From Nocardioides hwasunensis (GTDB taxonomy: Bacteria; Actinomycetota; Actinomycetes; Propionibacteriales; Nocardioidaceae), in the NCBI RefSeq assembly GCF_014779665.1, contig NZ_JACXYY010000003.1, positions 372,001 through 436,000 on the forward strand: 64,000 bases of DNA, written 5' to 3'. A model generated the notes under the pieces. It ran no database searches. It was given only the letters and a program-made list of their open reading frames with translations, and was not told where the DNA came from. This document shows, piece after piece, positions 44,450-52,666 of this stretch (position 1 is the first letter of the stretch; every line of letters begins with the position of its first letter). Position numbers and translations under genes: made by a program.

Positions 44450-47045
44450 CGCGTCCCGCGAGCGACCGGGCCGCCTGCCGGGCGACCTCGAGCCTGTCGA
44501 CCTTGGACGCGTGCCGGATGTCGAGGGGCAGCCGGTCGCTGCACAGCACGGCCGCCACGGGGACCCCGGCGACGCGACGTACGTCCTCGGCCAGCTCGTG
44601 ATCGGCGACCCTCAGGTCCAACGGACCCCGACGGCGGCGGCGCCCGCGCCCGTCGGCCGCGCCGTCGTCGCGCACGACGACGGCGACCACCACCTGGGCG
44701 TCGCGAGGACCCACACCCACGACCGCTGCGGCTCGTACGCCGTCCAGCGACTCCACGCGCTGCTCGACCGCGACCGGCGTCACCGGGCCGGCGGCCGTGC
44801 TGACCACGTGTGCCGAGCGGCCCTCGATCCACAGCCGGCCCTCGTCGTCGACGTGACCGACGTCGCCGGTGGCGTGCCAGCCCGGGTGCCGGCTCGCCGT
44901 GCGCTCGGTGTCCCACAGGGAGTCGTAGTGGTCCTTGACGTGGGCGGCGCGGACGCAGATCTCGCCCGTCACGCCGGGAGCCAGCACGAGTGCCGCGTCC
45001 GACCCCCGGTGCTCGAACGGCTCCACGGCGATCTCCACCCCCGGGAGCGGACGTCCCACGCAGACGCCCTCCCCCGCTCCGGCGCGCCTGATCTGGCCGT
45101 AGGAGACGTCGGTGACTGGCAGCACTTCGGTCATGCCGTAGGGCGTGTGGAGGCTCGCGCCCGGCAACACCTCGCCGACGTCGGCGAGCAGCGCGGCCGG
45201 CACGGGCGCACCAGCCGACATCAGCAGCCGGACACGTGACAGCGCCTCACGCTGGTCGGTCGAGAGGTCGGCGCTCGTGGCGACCACCCGCCGCAGGGCC
45301 GCCGGAGAGGCGAAGACGACCCGTGCGTCGACGGCGCTCGCCGCGTCGGCCAGGAGCGGAGCGGTCAACGTGTCCGGGGCGGTGACGTCGATGTCGGGGA
45401 CCACCGACCCGAGCCCCAGGGCGGGACCGAGGATGGAGAAGGGTGCGAACGCGGCCACGAACGTGTCGTCGGGCTGCAGGTCGTAGGTCGCGCGGACGAG
45501 GTCGACCTGGGCCCGGACCTGCCGGTGCCGGTAGACGACCCCCTTGGCCGGGCCCGTGGCTCCCGAGGTGAAGACCACGGCGCACTCCGCGTCGGGTCCC
45601 GGGGCAGCCGGCATCGGGGTGGTCCGAGCGCGTCCCGCGAGCTCGTCCAGGTCGTGGTCGACCCCGAGAAGGCGGCGGGTCGCCGGGGGCAGCGGGCGCA
45701 CCGCGATCCGCGAACCTGGCAGGCCCATCACCCGGGCGGCCGCCAGACCGGCACGACCGGCGACGAGGTGGTCGATGGACGCTCCGCGCAGGGCGCGGCG
45801 CATCCCGGCGAACCCGAGACCCTTGTCGGCCACCACCACGACCGCACCTGCTCGCCACACGGCGTAGACCACCGAGGTCAGGTCGGCGGACGGCTCGACG
45901 AGCAGGCCCACCCGGTCGCCGGGCCGCACACCGGCGGCCGCCAGTCCGGCGGCCAGCTCGGTGACCCGGCGGGACAGCGCAGCCCAGCTGACCGTCGTGC
46001 CGTGCGCGGACATGGCCGGACCCGGGTCGTCGGCGCGACGGTCGAGGGCGGCCCACAGGGGTACGTGCTCCGAGGCGGTCGCTGCAGCGACCTCCGTGTC
46101 GGTGTCCGGCGTGGCGGGGACGGCCTGGGACTCGTCCAGCTCGCGCACCCAGGTGGCCACGAGCTCGGCGTAGTGCGGGGCGTCCTCGGTCACGAGGTGC
46201 GAGGCACCCTCGAACCGGTGGACCTGCGCCTGGGGCAGGCGCTCACGCAGGTCAGCCAGGTAGCGCTCGCCGAAGACGGGGTCGCGCGGCCCCCAGAACA
46301 TCAGGGCCGGCACGTCCAGGCTGCGCACGCCGTCGGCCAGGTCGGACACGACGTCGTAGGACGGGTGGCCGGCCGAGAAGGGGATGTCGGCGACGAAGGC
46401 GCCCACGGACCGACGACGCCCGGGCGTGCGGTAGGGCGAGGCGAGCGCGTCACGGACCCCGCGGTCCAGCGCGGGCCGCGAGAGTGCGGACGTGGCGCGC
46501 ACGAACACCGGCGTGGCCACGCAGCCGACCGAGCGCACGCCCGGCAGGTGGGCGAGGCGGATCAGCGGCGGGCCCAGGTCACCGGGCGGCTGGGCCACCG
46601 CGGTGTTGCCGAGGACGACCCCCCGCAGCTGGTCACGATGGGCCAGCGCCCAGCCCAGCGAGAGGATCCCGCCCCAGTCGTGGCCGACCGTGACGACAGG
46701 TCCGGTGACTCCCATCGCCTCGGTGAGGCGGCCGAGGTCGGCGACGCGCTGCTCGACCGTGCGCTGGGTGTCGAGGCGCTCGGAGAACCCCATCCCGAGG
46801 TGGTCGGGTGCGACCACGCGCCAACCCGCCGGCGCCGCCGCGATCAACCCGCGCCACAGGTAGGACCACGTCGGGTTGCCGTGCACGCACAGGAGGGTCC
46901 CGTGGGTGGGCTCCACGCCGTTGTCGAGGACGTGCCACCGCCGCTCACGACCCTCGGCGTCCGGGGCGACGACCGTCCGCGACCACGCGGGGTCCAGCCC
47001 GGGCAGGTCGTCGGGCACCCGGTGGTCCGCCACCACCGCGCTCAC
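44439..47045 (-). CDS. oleBC: OleBC fusion: beta-lactone decarboxylase plus beta-lactone synthetase
   Basis: An 868-residue fusion. Residues ~1-290 are an alpha/beta-hydrolase of haloalkane-dehalogenase type (HGNPTWSYLWRG oxyanion region, nucleophile Asp123 in GHDWGG, late GASHLVTED), i.e. OleB, which decarboxylates beta-lactones to cis-olefins. Residues ~320-868 are an AMP-binding ANL enzyme (FTSGATGPAKG, YGMTEVLP, TGDVGHVDDEGRLWI), i.e. OleC, which cyclises the beta-hydroxy acid to a beta-lactone. Such OleBC fusions are known from actinobacteria including Micrococcus. GTG 47045 overlaps the oleA stop by 3 nt (GTGA). The fused OleB domain argues that the end product is an olefin and not a stable beta-lactone. 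Confidence 0.9.
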   Translation of the reverse strand: MSAVVADHRVPDDLPGLDPAWSRTVVAPDAEGRERRWHVLDNGVEPTHGTLLCVHGNPTWSYLWRGLIAAAPAGWRVVAPDHLGMGFSERLDTQRTVEQRVADLGRLTEAMGVTGPVVTVGHDWGGILSLGWALAHRDQLRGVVLGNTAVAQPPGDLGPPLIRLAHLPGVRSVGCVATPVFVRATSALSRPALDRGVRDALASPYRTPGRRRSVGAFVADIPFSAGHPSYDVVSDLADGVRSLDVPALMFWGPRDPVFGERYLADLRERLPQAQVHRFEGASHLVTEDAPHYAELVATWVRELDESQAVPATPDTDTEVAAATASEHVPLWAALDRRADDPGPAMSAHGTTVSWAALSRRVTELAAGLAAAGVRPGDRVGLLVEPSADLTSVVYAVWRAGAVVVVADKGLGFAGMRRALRGASIDHLVAGRAGLAAARVMGLPGSRIAVRPLPPATRRLLGVDHDLDELAGRARTTPMPAAPGPDAECAVVFTSGATGPAKGVVYRHRQVRAQVDLVRATYDLQPDDTFVAAFAPFSILGPALGLGSVVPDIDVTAPDTLTAPLLADAASAVDARVVFASPAALRRVVATSADLSTDQREALSRVRLLMSAGAPVPAALLADVGEVLPGASLHTPYGMTEVLPVTDVSYGQIRRAGAGEGVCVGRPLPGVEIAVEPFEHRGSDAALVLAPGVTGEICVRAAHVKDHYDSLWDTERTASRHPGWHATGDVGHVDDEGRLWIEGRSAHVVSTAAGPVTPVAVEQRVESLDGVRAAAVVGVGPRDAQVVVAVVVRDDGAADGRGRRRRRGPLDLRVADHELAEDVRRVAGVPVAAVLCSDRLPLDIRHASKVDRLEVARQAARSLAGRGGR

Positions 47046-48067
47046 CAGCGGATCTCGACGACGCTGGCGTTCAGCCCGGAGCCGATCCCCATGAGGAGGA
47101 CCCGGTCCCCCGGGCTGAGGTCGCTGGTCTGGTCGGCGAGCGTGAAGGCCACGGAGGCAGGCCCGATGTTGCCGAACTCGGGGAAGCTGCGCGGGACGTC
47201 CTCGGGGTCGATCTTGAGGCGTTCGCAGATGGCGTCGGTGTGGACCTGCGAGATCTGGTGCAGGAAGTAGCGGCGGATGCCGGCGTCCCAGCCGAACTCG
47301 CCGGCGGCCTCGTCCCAGAGCCCGGACGAGAGCTCGAGCCCGGCCGCGAGCAGCCCCTTCAGGTCGGTCCTCATGGTGTCGTTGTCGCCGACGCACAGCT
47401 CGTGGTGCTGCGTCGCGGCGCGACTCACCCCGGCGACCAGCGCGTGGCCCTCGGGGTGCTGGTCGGCTCGCCCCAGGACCATCGCCACCGCACCGGAGCC
47501 CAGTGTCAGGGCGGCGAACTCCGACATCAGGTCACGTGAGGTCACGCCCTCGGCGGACAGCCTCCTCATGGTGGCCTCCTGCACGGGCTGGGAGTCCTCG
47601 CTGTCCACCACCAGCGCCGTGTCGATCATGCCCGCCTCGATCATGGCGGCCGCGATCTCCATGCCGTTCATGAAGCCGAGGCAGGCATTGGTCACGTCGA
47701 AGTTCTGGCAGGCCGGCGACAGGCCGAGAGCATCGTGGATGACGACCGCGGTCGAGGGTTCCAGCCAGCGGCGGCTCAACGAGGTGTTGATGAGCAGGTC
47801 GACCTGCCCGGGAACCAGGTCGCTCGCCGCCAGGGCTGCTCGGGCGGCCGCGACGGCGCCGTCGGTGAAGGGTTGGTCGTCAGCCCAGCGACGCCGCTCG
47901 CGGATGCCGACCAGGCCCTCGAGCAGCCCCGCACGCATGCGCGTACGCCGGTAGACCTCGCTCAGCCTCTCGTCCAGCTCTGCCGAGGTGACGACGACGG
48001 GCGCCTCGACCCGCTCGACCCCCAGCACGACTGCGCGCTCGTAGCGATGGGTTGAGTTCTGGATCAT
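47042..48067 (-). CDS. oleA: OleA: thiolase-fold acyl-CoA head-to-head condensing enzyme
   Basis: A 341-residue thiolase/KAS III-fold enzyme that joins two fatty acyl-CoAs by a non-decarboxylative Claisen condensation, giving a 2-alkyl-3-keto acid. It has nucleophile Cys129 in NACLGFMNG and OleA-specific Glu103 in RRWLEPSTA. Their 26-residue spacing equals that of Glu117 and Cys143 in Xanthomonas OleA. LHQISQ and FGNIGPAS provide the His and Asn. FabH lacks the LEPS glutamate, which favours OleA. ATG 48067 has AGGAG 5 nt upstream, and the longer frame to 48178 has no such support. It is first in the ole operon. Confidence 0.92.
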   Translation of the reverse strand: MIQNSTHRYERAVVLGVERVEAPVVVTSAELDERLSEVYRRTRMRAGLLEGLVGIRERRRWADDQPFTDGAVAAARAALAASDLVPGQVDLLINTSLSRRWLEPSTAVVIHDALGLSPACQNFDVTNACLGFMNGMEIAAAMIEAGMIDTALVVDSEDSQPVQEATMRRLSAEGVTSRDLMSEFAALTLGSGAVAMVLGRADQHPEGHALVAGVSRAATQHHELCVGDNDTMRTDLKGLLAAGLELSSGLWDEAAGEFGWDAGIRRYFLHQISQVHTDAICERLKIDPEDVPRSFPEFGNIGPASVAFTLADQTSDLSPGDRVLLMGIGSGLNASVVEIRW

Positions 48068-48265
48068 GGGTGCTCCTGGAGACACGCCGGGCGGCGACTG
48101 TGGTGAAAGAGAGGCCGCTTCGGGTACCCATGCGTGAGCCCCGCATGCACGAGACGAGCCCGATCCCTGAGTCCGCAAACCCTCCTGACACCTCGGATGC
48201 TAGTCCGTGGGCTGTCAACACCTTCAGTCCTCCACCCCCAGGGCTGGTCCCGGCCGTCCTCGCGC
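48068..48265. other. Intergenic region upstream of oleA
   Basis: 198 nt between oleA and the reductase gene. On the minus strand a perfect TTGACA (48213-48218) could be a -35, but I see no convincing -10 at 16-18 bp from it. There is no strong hairpin and no credible small ORF. The ole promoter probably lies here. Confidence 0.4.
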
Positions 48266-48982
48266 TCAGCCGGTGACGCCGAACCGCTCCACGCGGATGG
48301 CCTCCGGGCTGAAGCCCGACGCCACGAGGAGATCCTCGGCGAGCTGAGCGAAGCGGGCGGAGCCACAGACGTAGGCCACCTCGACCCCGGCCAGGAGCGG
48401 TGTGAGCTCCTTCACGGTCGGGGCGCCGGGTGGGCGGTCATCGGCGGTGTGCCGGGTGAAGGCGATCGTGGCGCCCGCCTCGGCGAGCTCGGAGGCGTAC
48501 GGCAGCTCGTCGGGGCTGCGGCCCACGGCCACCACCCGCAGCAGGTCGGCGCGGCCGAGGTGTCGCGCGGCACGGGTCATGGAGACGGCCGGGACGACGC
48601 CGGTCCCGCCGACGAGGCACAACGCCGGCGTGGACACGTCCCACCGGAACCAGCGCCCGATCGGGCCGCGCATCTCCAGGACGTCGCCGACCTCGGCCAC
48701 GTCGGCGAGGAACTCCGAGACCTCCCCGCCCGGGAGCCTCTCGACCAGGAACTCCACCAGCGGGTCCTCGTCGTGGGAGGCGACGGAGTAGGACCGCTGC
48801 GCGGTGTAGTCGTCGGGTGCCCGCAACCGGATGAGGTAGTGCTGGCCGGGCCGGTGCCGCTGCCGGTCCTCGACGTGCATCCGGAGTCGTACGAGGTGGG
48901 GTGCGGGCATCTCCTTGGTGATGATCCGTCCGGTCGTCCACGCGGTCGCACCCGCCCCCACGGGCGCGAAGGAGTCGCTCAC
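48266..48982 (-). CDS. FAD/NAD(P)H oxidoreductase (ferredoxin-reductase type) partner of the molybdoenzyme
   Basis: A 238-residue flavin reductase of the ferredoxin-NADP reductase fold: RSYSVAS is the FAD-binding RxYS motif, GPIGRWFRW follows, LVGGTGVVPAVSM starts the NAD(P)-binding domain and YVCGSARFA closes it. There is no 2Fe-2S domain. GTG 48982 overlaps the stop of the sulfite-oxidase-like gene (GTGA), so the two proteins are made together. In actinobacteria such pairs suggest a cytosolic NAD(P)H-molybdopterin redox couple. The substrate is unknown. Confidence 0.85.
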   Translation of the reverse strand: MSDSFAPVGAGATAWTTGRIITKEMPAPHLVRLRMHVEDRQRHRPGQHYLIRLRAPDDYTAQRSYSVASHDEDPLVEFLVERLPGGEVSEFLADVAEVGDVLEMRGPIGRWFRWDVSTPALCLVGGTGVVPAVSMTRAARHLGRADLLRVVAVGRSPDELPYASELAEAGATIAFTRHTADDRPPGAPTVKELTPLLAGVEVAYVCGSARFAQLAEDLLVASGFSPEAIRVERFGVTG

Positions 48983-49587
48983 GCGTCGCCCTGGTAGCGC
49001 TGCTCGAGCCACGGATCGCCGCGGTCGTGGTAGCCGTTGGTCTCCCAGAACCCGGGACGGTCCCCGGCCGTCAGCTCGAGCCGGCTGATCCACTTCGCGG
49101 ACTTCCAGAAGTAGAGGTGCGGGACCAGCAGCCGCACCGGGCCACCGTGCTCCGCCGTCAGCGGCTTGCCTCCGTAGTCCCACACGACCCACGCCCTGCC
49201 ACCGGTGACGTCGGACAGCGGCAGGTTGGTCGTGTAACCCGTGGTGGAGTACGCCATGACGAACGCCGCATCGTCCTGCGGCCCGGCCACCTCGAGCAGC
49301 GTGTCGACGGAGACGCCGGTGAACGCCACGTCGAACTTCGACCAGGTCGTCACGCAGTGGATGTCACCGCGGAAGGAGGACGTCGGCAGCTGGTGCACCT
49401 CGTCCCACGTCCACGTCGTCGGCTCGTCCACGAGGCCCTCGACGGCGAGGGTCCACGACTGTGGGTCGATGCGCGGGGTGGCCTCCGCCGTCAGCACCGG
49501 CCAGCTCCCACCGACGTCGTACTGCCCCGGCGGCAACCGGCCCCCGGAGTCGGGTCGGCGTCGGCTGAATCCTCGGGTCACCGGCAT
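48979..49587 (-). CDS. Sulfite oxidase-like molybdopterin oxidoreductase
   Basis: A 202-residue catalytic domain of the SUOX/MsrP superfamily. The molybdenum-ligating residue is Cys78 in GDIHCVTTWSKFDVAFTGV, followed by YSTTGYTTNLPL and GGPVRLLVPHLYFWKSAKWI. There is no Tat signal or membrane anchor, so unlike MsrP/YedY it should act in the cytoplasm. ATG 49587 is preceded by GGAG. It is operonic with the FAD reductase above. Whether it oxidises sulfite or reduces another S- or N-oxide cannot be told from sequence. Confidence 0.87.
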   Translation of the reverse strand: MPVTRGFSRRRPDSGGRLPPGQYDVGGSWPVLTAEATPRIDPQSWTLAVEGLVDEPTTWTWDEVHQLPTSSFRGDIHCVTTWSKFDVAFTGVSVDTLLEVAGPQDDAAFVMAYSTTGYTTNLPLSDVTGGRAWVVWDYGGKPLTAEHGGPVRLLVPHLYFWKSAKWISRLELTAGDRPGFWETNGYHDRGDPWLEQRYQGDA

Positions 49588-49688
49588 CGGGCGTCTCCTC
49601 GTGGCCAGGACCTCGGAGAGGTCGGGACGTCCAGCATCCCCTGATCGGCCGGTCACGGCCAGAGGTCTCCGGCCTGGGTCGGCGCGGT

Positions 49689-50480
49689 CTAGGTCATCCG
49701 GAAGATCGGCCATCCGATCTCGGTGCGCCAGGCGGCGGGGTCGGGGTCGTCGGCCGGTCCGACGAGGTAGGTCTCCCGGACGGGGCCGGCGACCGCGAGT
49801 GCGTTCGCGACGACCCACGACCCGAGCTCGCCGTAGGTGATGTCGGAGTCGTCGTGCGGGCCGACGTGGGTGGCGACCGCCAGCTCCACCGCCGGCAGGG
49901 TCACCGGGCGTACGCGCCCGCGACGCGGCGGGTCGGCTGACGGCAGGTGCAGCAGGACGTGGCCACGTCCCTCCTCGAAGAGGGAGTTGTCGTAAACCCC
50001 TCCCGGGGGGCCGGTGCGGGTGCCGATCGCGGCGTCGAGCTCGGCCAGGGCTCCGGCGAACCACGCGGCCACGGAGTCGCCGTCGACGTCGTCCTCGATC
50101 GCGGCCACGGTCGTCACGGGCACGGCCCTCAGCTCGACGCTCAGGGGCACGGGGTCGGGGTCGAGGAGGCGACGCAGCGACACGACCGCGGACCGGGTCC
50201 GGTCCAGCTCGGCCTCCAGTCGCGCCAGGTGGTCGGACACGAGCGCGGCACGGCGGTCGGGGTCGCCCGACTCGATGATGCGTCGGACGTCTGCGAGGGG
50301 TACGTCGAGCTCCCGGAGGCGGTGGATCACCTGCGCGGTCGGGATCTGGTGACCGTCGTAGGAGCGGTACCCGGTGGCCCGGTCGACCGCGGCGGGAACG
50401 AGCAGCCCCGCCTCGTGGTAGCGACGCAGCGTCTTCACGCTCAGGTGCGTCAGGCGCGAGAACTCACCGATGGCCAGCAT
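49689..50480 (-). CDS. MerR-family regulator with GyrI-like ligand domain (BmrR/TipA type)
   Basis: 263 residues: an N-terminal MerR winged helix (LAIGEFSRLTHLSVKTLRRYHEAGLL...), a dimerisation coiled coil (~80-115) and a C-terminal GyrI-like effector domain (ELRAVPVTTVAAIE ... AVELAVATHVGPHDD), the layout of multidrug-sensing BmrR. It would twist a long-spacer promoter to activate it when a hydrophobic cation or drug binds. ATG 50480 lies 6 nt after the -10, so the mRNA is leaderless and the gene autoregulated. The divergent NTF2-like and SDR genes may also be targets. Confidence 0.88.
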   Translation of the reverse strand: MLAIGEFSRLTHLSVKTLRRYHEAGLLVPAAVDRATGYRSYDGHQIPTAQVIHRLRELDVPLADVRRIIESGDPDRRAALVSDHLARLEAELDRTRSAVVSLRRLLDPDPVPLSVELRAVPVTTVAAIEDDVDGDSVAAWFAGALAELDAAIGTRTGPPGGVYDNSLFEEGRGHVLLHLPSADPPRRGRVRPVTLPAVELAVATHVGPHDDSDITYGELGSWVVANALAVAGPVRETYLVGPADDPDPAAWRTEIGWPIFRMT

Positions 50481-50486
50481 GGCGTC

Positions 50487-50517
50487 AGTGTGCACTCTCC
50501 CCCCGGGGGAGAGTCAC
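50487..50517 (-). promoter_or_regulatory. MerR-type promoter: -35/-10 with 19-bp spacer holding a perfect palindrome
   Basis: On the minus strand GTGACT (-35, 50512-50517) and CACACT (-10, 50487-50492) are separated by exactly 19 bp. ACTCTCCCCC/GGGGGAGAGT (50494-50514) forms a 10-bp-arm palindrome around one central base that fills the spacer. A 19-20 bp spacer with a dyad is the hallmark of MerR-activated promoters. Confidence 0.75.
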
Positions 50518-50589
50518 GTGCTTGACCCTGCCGCTCGGGGACGCAGCAGCGTGGGCGCCATGACCACACCGCTGAGAGGAAACGACACC

Positions 50590-50943
50590 ATGGACGACAA
50601 CACCGCATTCGCGTGGGACGCGCTCCCCGACGTCGTGGCGAGCTACCTGCGCGCCCACGTGTCCCAGGACTTCGCCACCGCCGTGACCTACCTGCCCGAG
50701 GACGTCACCGTCACCGACAACGGCGAGGTCCTCGAGGGCCGCGACGAGACGTTCGAGGTCTTCGACCAGTCGGCGCAGGACTACGAGGTGCAGACCACGC
50801 TGGGCTCGGTCTCCCGGCCCGCGGACGACGTGTGGGAGGTCGGCACGCACCTCTCGGGGAACTTCCCCGGCGGCGAGGTCGACCTCCGCATGGTCTTCAC
50901 CCTCGTCGACGACGTGATCCGCAGGCTCGACATCACCGTCTGA
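50590..50943 (+). CDS. NTF2-like / SnoaL-like small protein
   Basis: A 117-residue protein with the cone-shaped NTF2-like pattern (DVVASYLRAHVSQDFATAVTYLPEDVTVTDNGEVLEGRDE..., ending in strands VDLRMVFTLVDDVIRRLDITV). Such domains act as small lyases, isomerases or binding modules. ATG 50590 is preferred to ATG 50560 because AGAGGA precedes it at a normal distance. It is followed after 37 nt by an SDR gene, and the two form a small plus-strand unit divergent from the MerR regulator. Confidence 0.75.
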   Translation: MDDNTAFAWDALPDVVASYLRAHVSQDFATAVTYLPEDVTVTDNGEVLEGRDETFEVFDQSAQDYEVQTTLGSVSRPADDVWEVGTHLSGNFPGGEVDLRMVFTLVDDVIRRLDITV

Positions 50944-50980
50944 CGTCACCACCCCCACCGACACCACCAGGAGGATCGAC

Positions 50981-51766
50981 ATGTCCCAGTCAGATCGCGA
51001 CCGTCTCGACGGTCGACGCGCACTCGTCACAGGCGGGTCCAAGGGCGCGGGAAGGGCGGTGGTGGACAGGTTGCGAGAGCTGGGCGCGGACGTGTGGACC
51101 ACCGCGCGGACGATGCCAGCCGGCTACGAGCACTCGGACCGCTTCATCGAGGCCGACACCTCGACCGTCGACGGCGCGACGGCCGTCGCGGCGAGGGTCT
51201 CGGGGCACGGTCCGCTCGACATCCTGGTGCACGTGGTCGGCGGCTCGTCCACACCGCCCGGCGGGTTCGCCGCCGCAGGTGAGGAGCAGTGGATGGCCGA
51301 GCTGAACCTCAACCTCCTCGGCGCGGTCCGGCTGGATCGAGCCCTGCTCCCCGGCATGGTCGAGGCCGGATCGGGCGCGGTGGTCCACGTCACCTCGATC
51401 CAGCGCCAGATGCCGCTGCACGACGCGACCCTTCCCTACGCCGCCGCCAAGGGTGCGCTGCGGACCTACAGCAAGGGGCTGGCGAACCAGCTCGCTCCCC
51501 ACGGCGTCCGGGTCAACGCCGTCAGCCCCGGCGGCATCGAGACCGAGGCCTATGAAGGCTTCATCGACCTTCTCGCCCGGGGCAACGACCTGACGCCCGA
51601 CCAGGCGAGGCAGACGATCCTCGACTCCCTCGGAGGGGTTCCCCTCGGACGGTTCGCGTCACCCGCGGAGATCGCGGACCTCGTCGGCTTCCTCGTCTCC
51701 GATCGAGCCTCCTCGATCGTGGGAGCCGAGTACGTCATCGACGGCGGGACCGTCCCCACCACCTGA
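50981..51766 (+). CDS. Short-chain dehydrogenase/reductase
   Basis: A 261-residue classical SDR: cofactor loop TGGSKGAG, the catalytic Ser in VTSIQRQ, YAAAK with catalytic Tyr and Lys, and the C-terminal IDGGTVPTT typical of FabG-like folds. It reduces a carbonyl or oxidises an alcohol with NAD(P)(H), and the substrate is unknown. ATG 50981 has AGGAGG upstream. The MerR/NTF2/SDR neighbourhood resembles small detoxification cassettes, which is only a guess. Confidence 0.88.
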   Translation: MSQSDRDRLDGRRALVTGGSKGAGRAVVDRLRELGADVWTTARTMPAGYEHSDRFIEADTSTVDGATAVAARVSGHGPLDILVHVVGGSSTPPGGFAAAGEEQWMAELNLNLLGAVRLDRALLPGMVEAGSGAVVHVTSIQRQMPLHDATLPYAAAKGALRTYSKGLANQLAPHGVRVNAVSPGGIETEAYEGFIDLLARGNDLTPDQARQTILDSLGGVPLGRFASPAEIADLVGFLVSDRASSIVGAEYVIDGGTVPTT

Positions 51767-51948
51767 TGAGGTCGGGAGCGAGCGTGTCCCCCGTGCGAGC
51801 CGTACGACTCCGACCTGAGCTCAGCTCGTAGCCGCAACGGAGTCGCGGCCGGCCTGGTGCGTCGACGACCGTCTGGTCGCGCGCCTGTCCGATGCGAACA
51901 CCCTGGTGGACCGAGTCCCCCCGAGCGAGGGAAAGGATCTTCCTGGGT

Positions 51949-52629
51949 TCATCGCGTGAAGGGCTCGAAGATGGCGGCGACCAGGGCGCCTGCCCGCGCC
52001 GGTTCCCCTTCGGCGATCGCCTCGACCAGGTCGTGGTGGTGGCCATGTGCCGGGTCCTCGCTCCCGTCCTCGTCGTCGCGCATGTGGATGGCGAACACGT
52101 CGATCATGCTGGAGTAGAGCTGCAGGTAGAGGGGGTTGTGCGTCGCCGCCACGATCGCTCGGTGCAGTGCGAGGTCCGCGCTCGCTCGAAGGTCCGGGTC
52201 GCCGGTGTGCCAGCTCGCCTCCCGACGCTGTCGCAGGTCGCGCAGGAGCTCGACGTCCGCGTCCGAACGACGCGAGGCGGCGAGCGATGCGGCCGTGCTG
52301 TCGAGAGCGAGGCGCAGCTCGAGGTAGTCGCGGCGGCTGCCTCCCGAGAGCCCACGCGCGAGGGGGGCGGTCAGCTCCGAGCTCGAGATGACGAAGGTGC
52401 CGCGTCCCTGCTCACGGCTGAGCAGACCGGCATGCACCAGCGCCTGGAGCGCCTCGCGCACCGTGTTGCGCCCGACCCCGAACTCGGAGACCAGCTGGCT
52501 CTCGGTGGGGATCCGCTCACCGACCGGCCAACGGCCCGTCGAGATCTCTCCCTGGAAGCGTGCGGCGACCTGATCGATGAGTCCCTCTCGACGCACCGGT
52601 CGCGTCGTGCCAGACTGCCTTCGATTCAT
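51949..52629 (-). CDS. GntR-family regulator, FadR/FCD subfamily
   Basis: 226 residues: a winged helix (VAARFQGEISTGRWPVGERIPTESQLVSEFGVGRNTVREALQALVHAGLLSREQGRGTFV) and a C-terminal all-helical FCD domain with metal-binding type His residues (DLALHRAIVAATHN...). FCD regulators usually sense carboxylic acids and repress adjacent catabolic or transport genes. It is divergent from the MFS gene, with a palindrome in the 37-nt gap, so it most likely controls that transporter and itself. Confidence 0.9.
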   Translation of the reverse strand: MNRRQSGTTRPVRREGLIDQVAARFQGEISTGRWPVGERIPTESQLVSEFGVGRNTVREALQALVHAGLLSREQGRGTFVISSSELTAPLARGLSGGSRRDYLELRLALDSTAASLAASRRSDADVELLRDLRQRREASWHTGDPDLRASADLALHRAIVAATHNPLYLQLYSSMIDVFAIHMRDDEDGSEDPAHGHHHDLVEAIAEGEPARAGALVAAIFEPFTR

Positions 52630-52632
52630 CCC

Positions 52633-52645
52633 ATGATCCCATCAT
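52633..52645. promoter_or_regulatory. Putative FCD-GntR operator (ATGAT-CCC-ATCAT)
   Basis: A perfect 5-bp-arm palindrome in the 37-nt gap between the divergent GntR gene and the MFS transporter, 3 nt from the regulator's ATG. It overlaps a direct repeat of ATCCCAT. It is well placed to repress both genes. Confidence 0.5.
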
Positions 52646-52666
52646 TCGCTGCTCCTGGAGTCCAGT

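Noticed and set aside
47042..48178. FabH (fatty acid initiation ketosynthase) for the OleA gene
   Set aside because: The LEPS glutamate at the OleA spacing from the catalytic Cys and the coupled OleBC and OleD genes fit OleA and not FabH.
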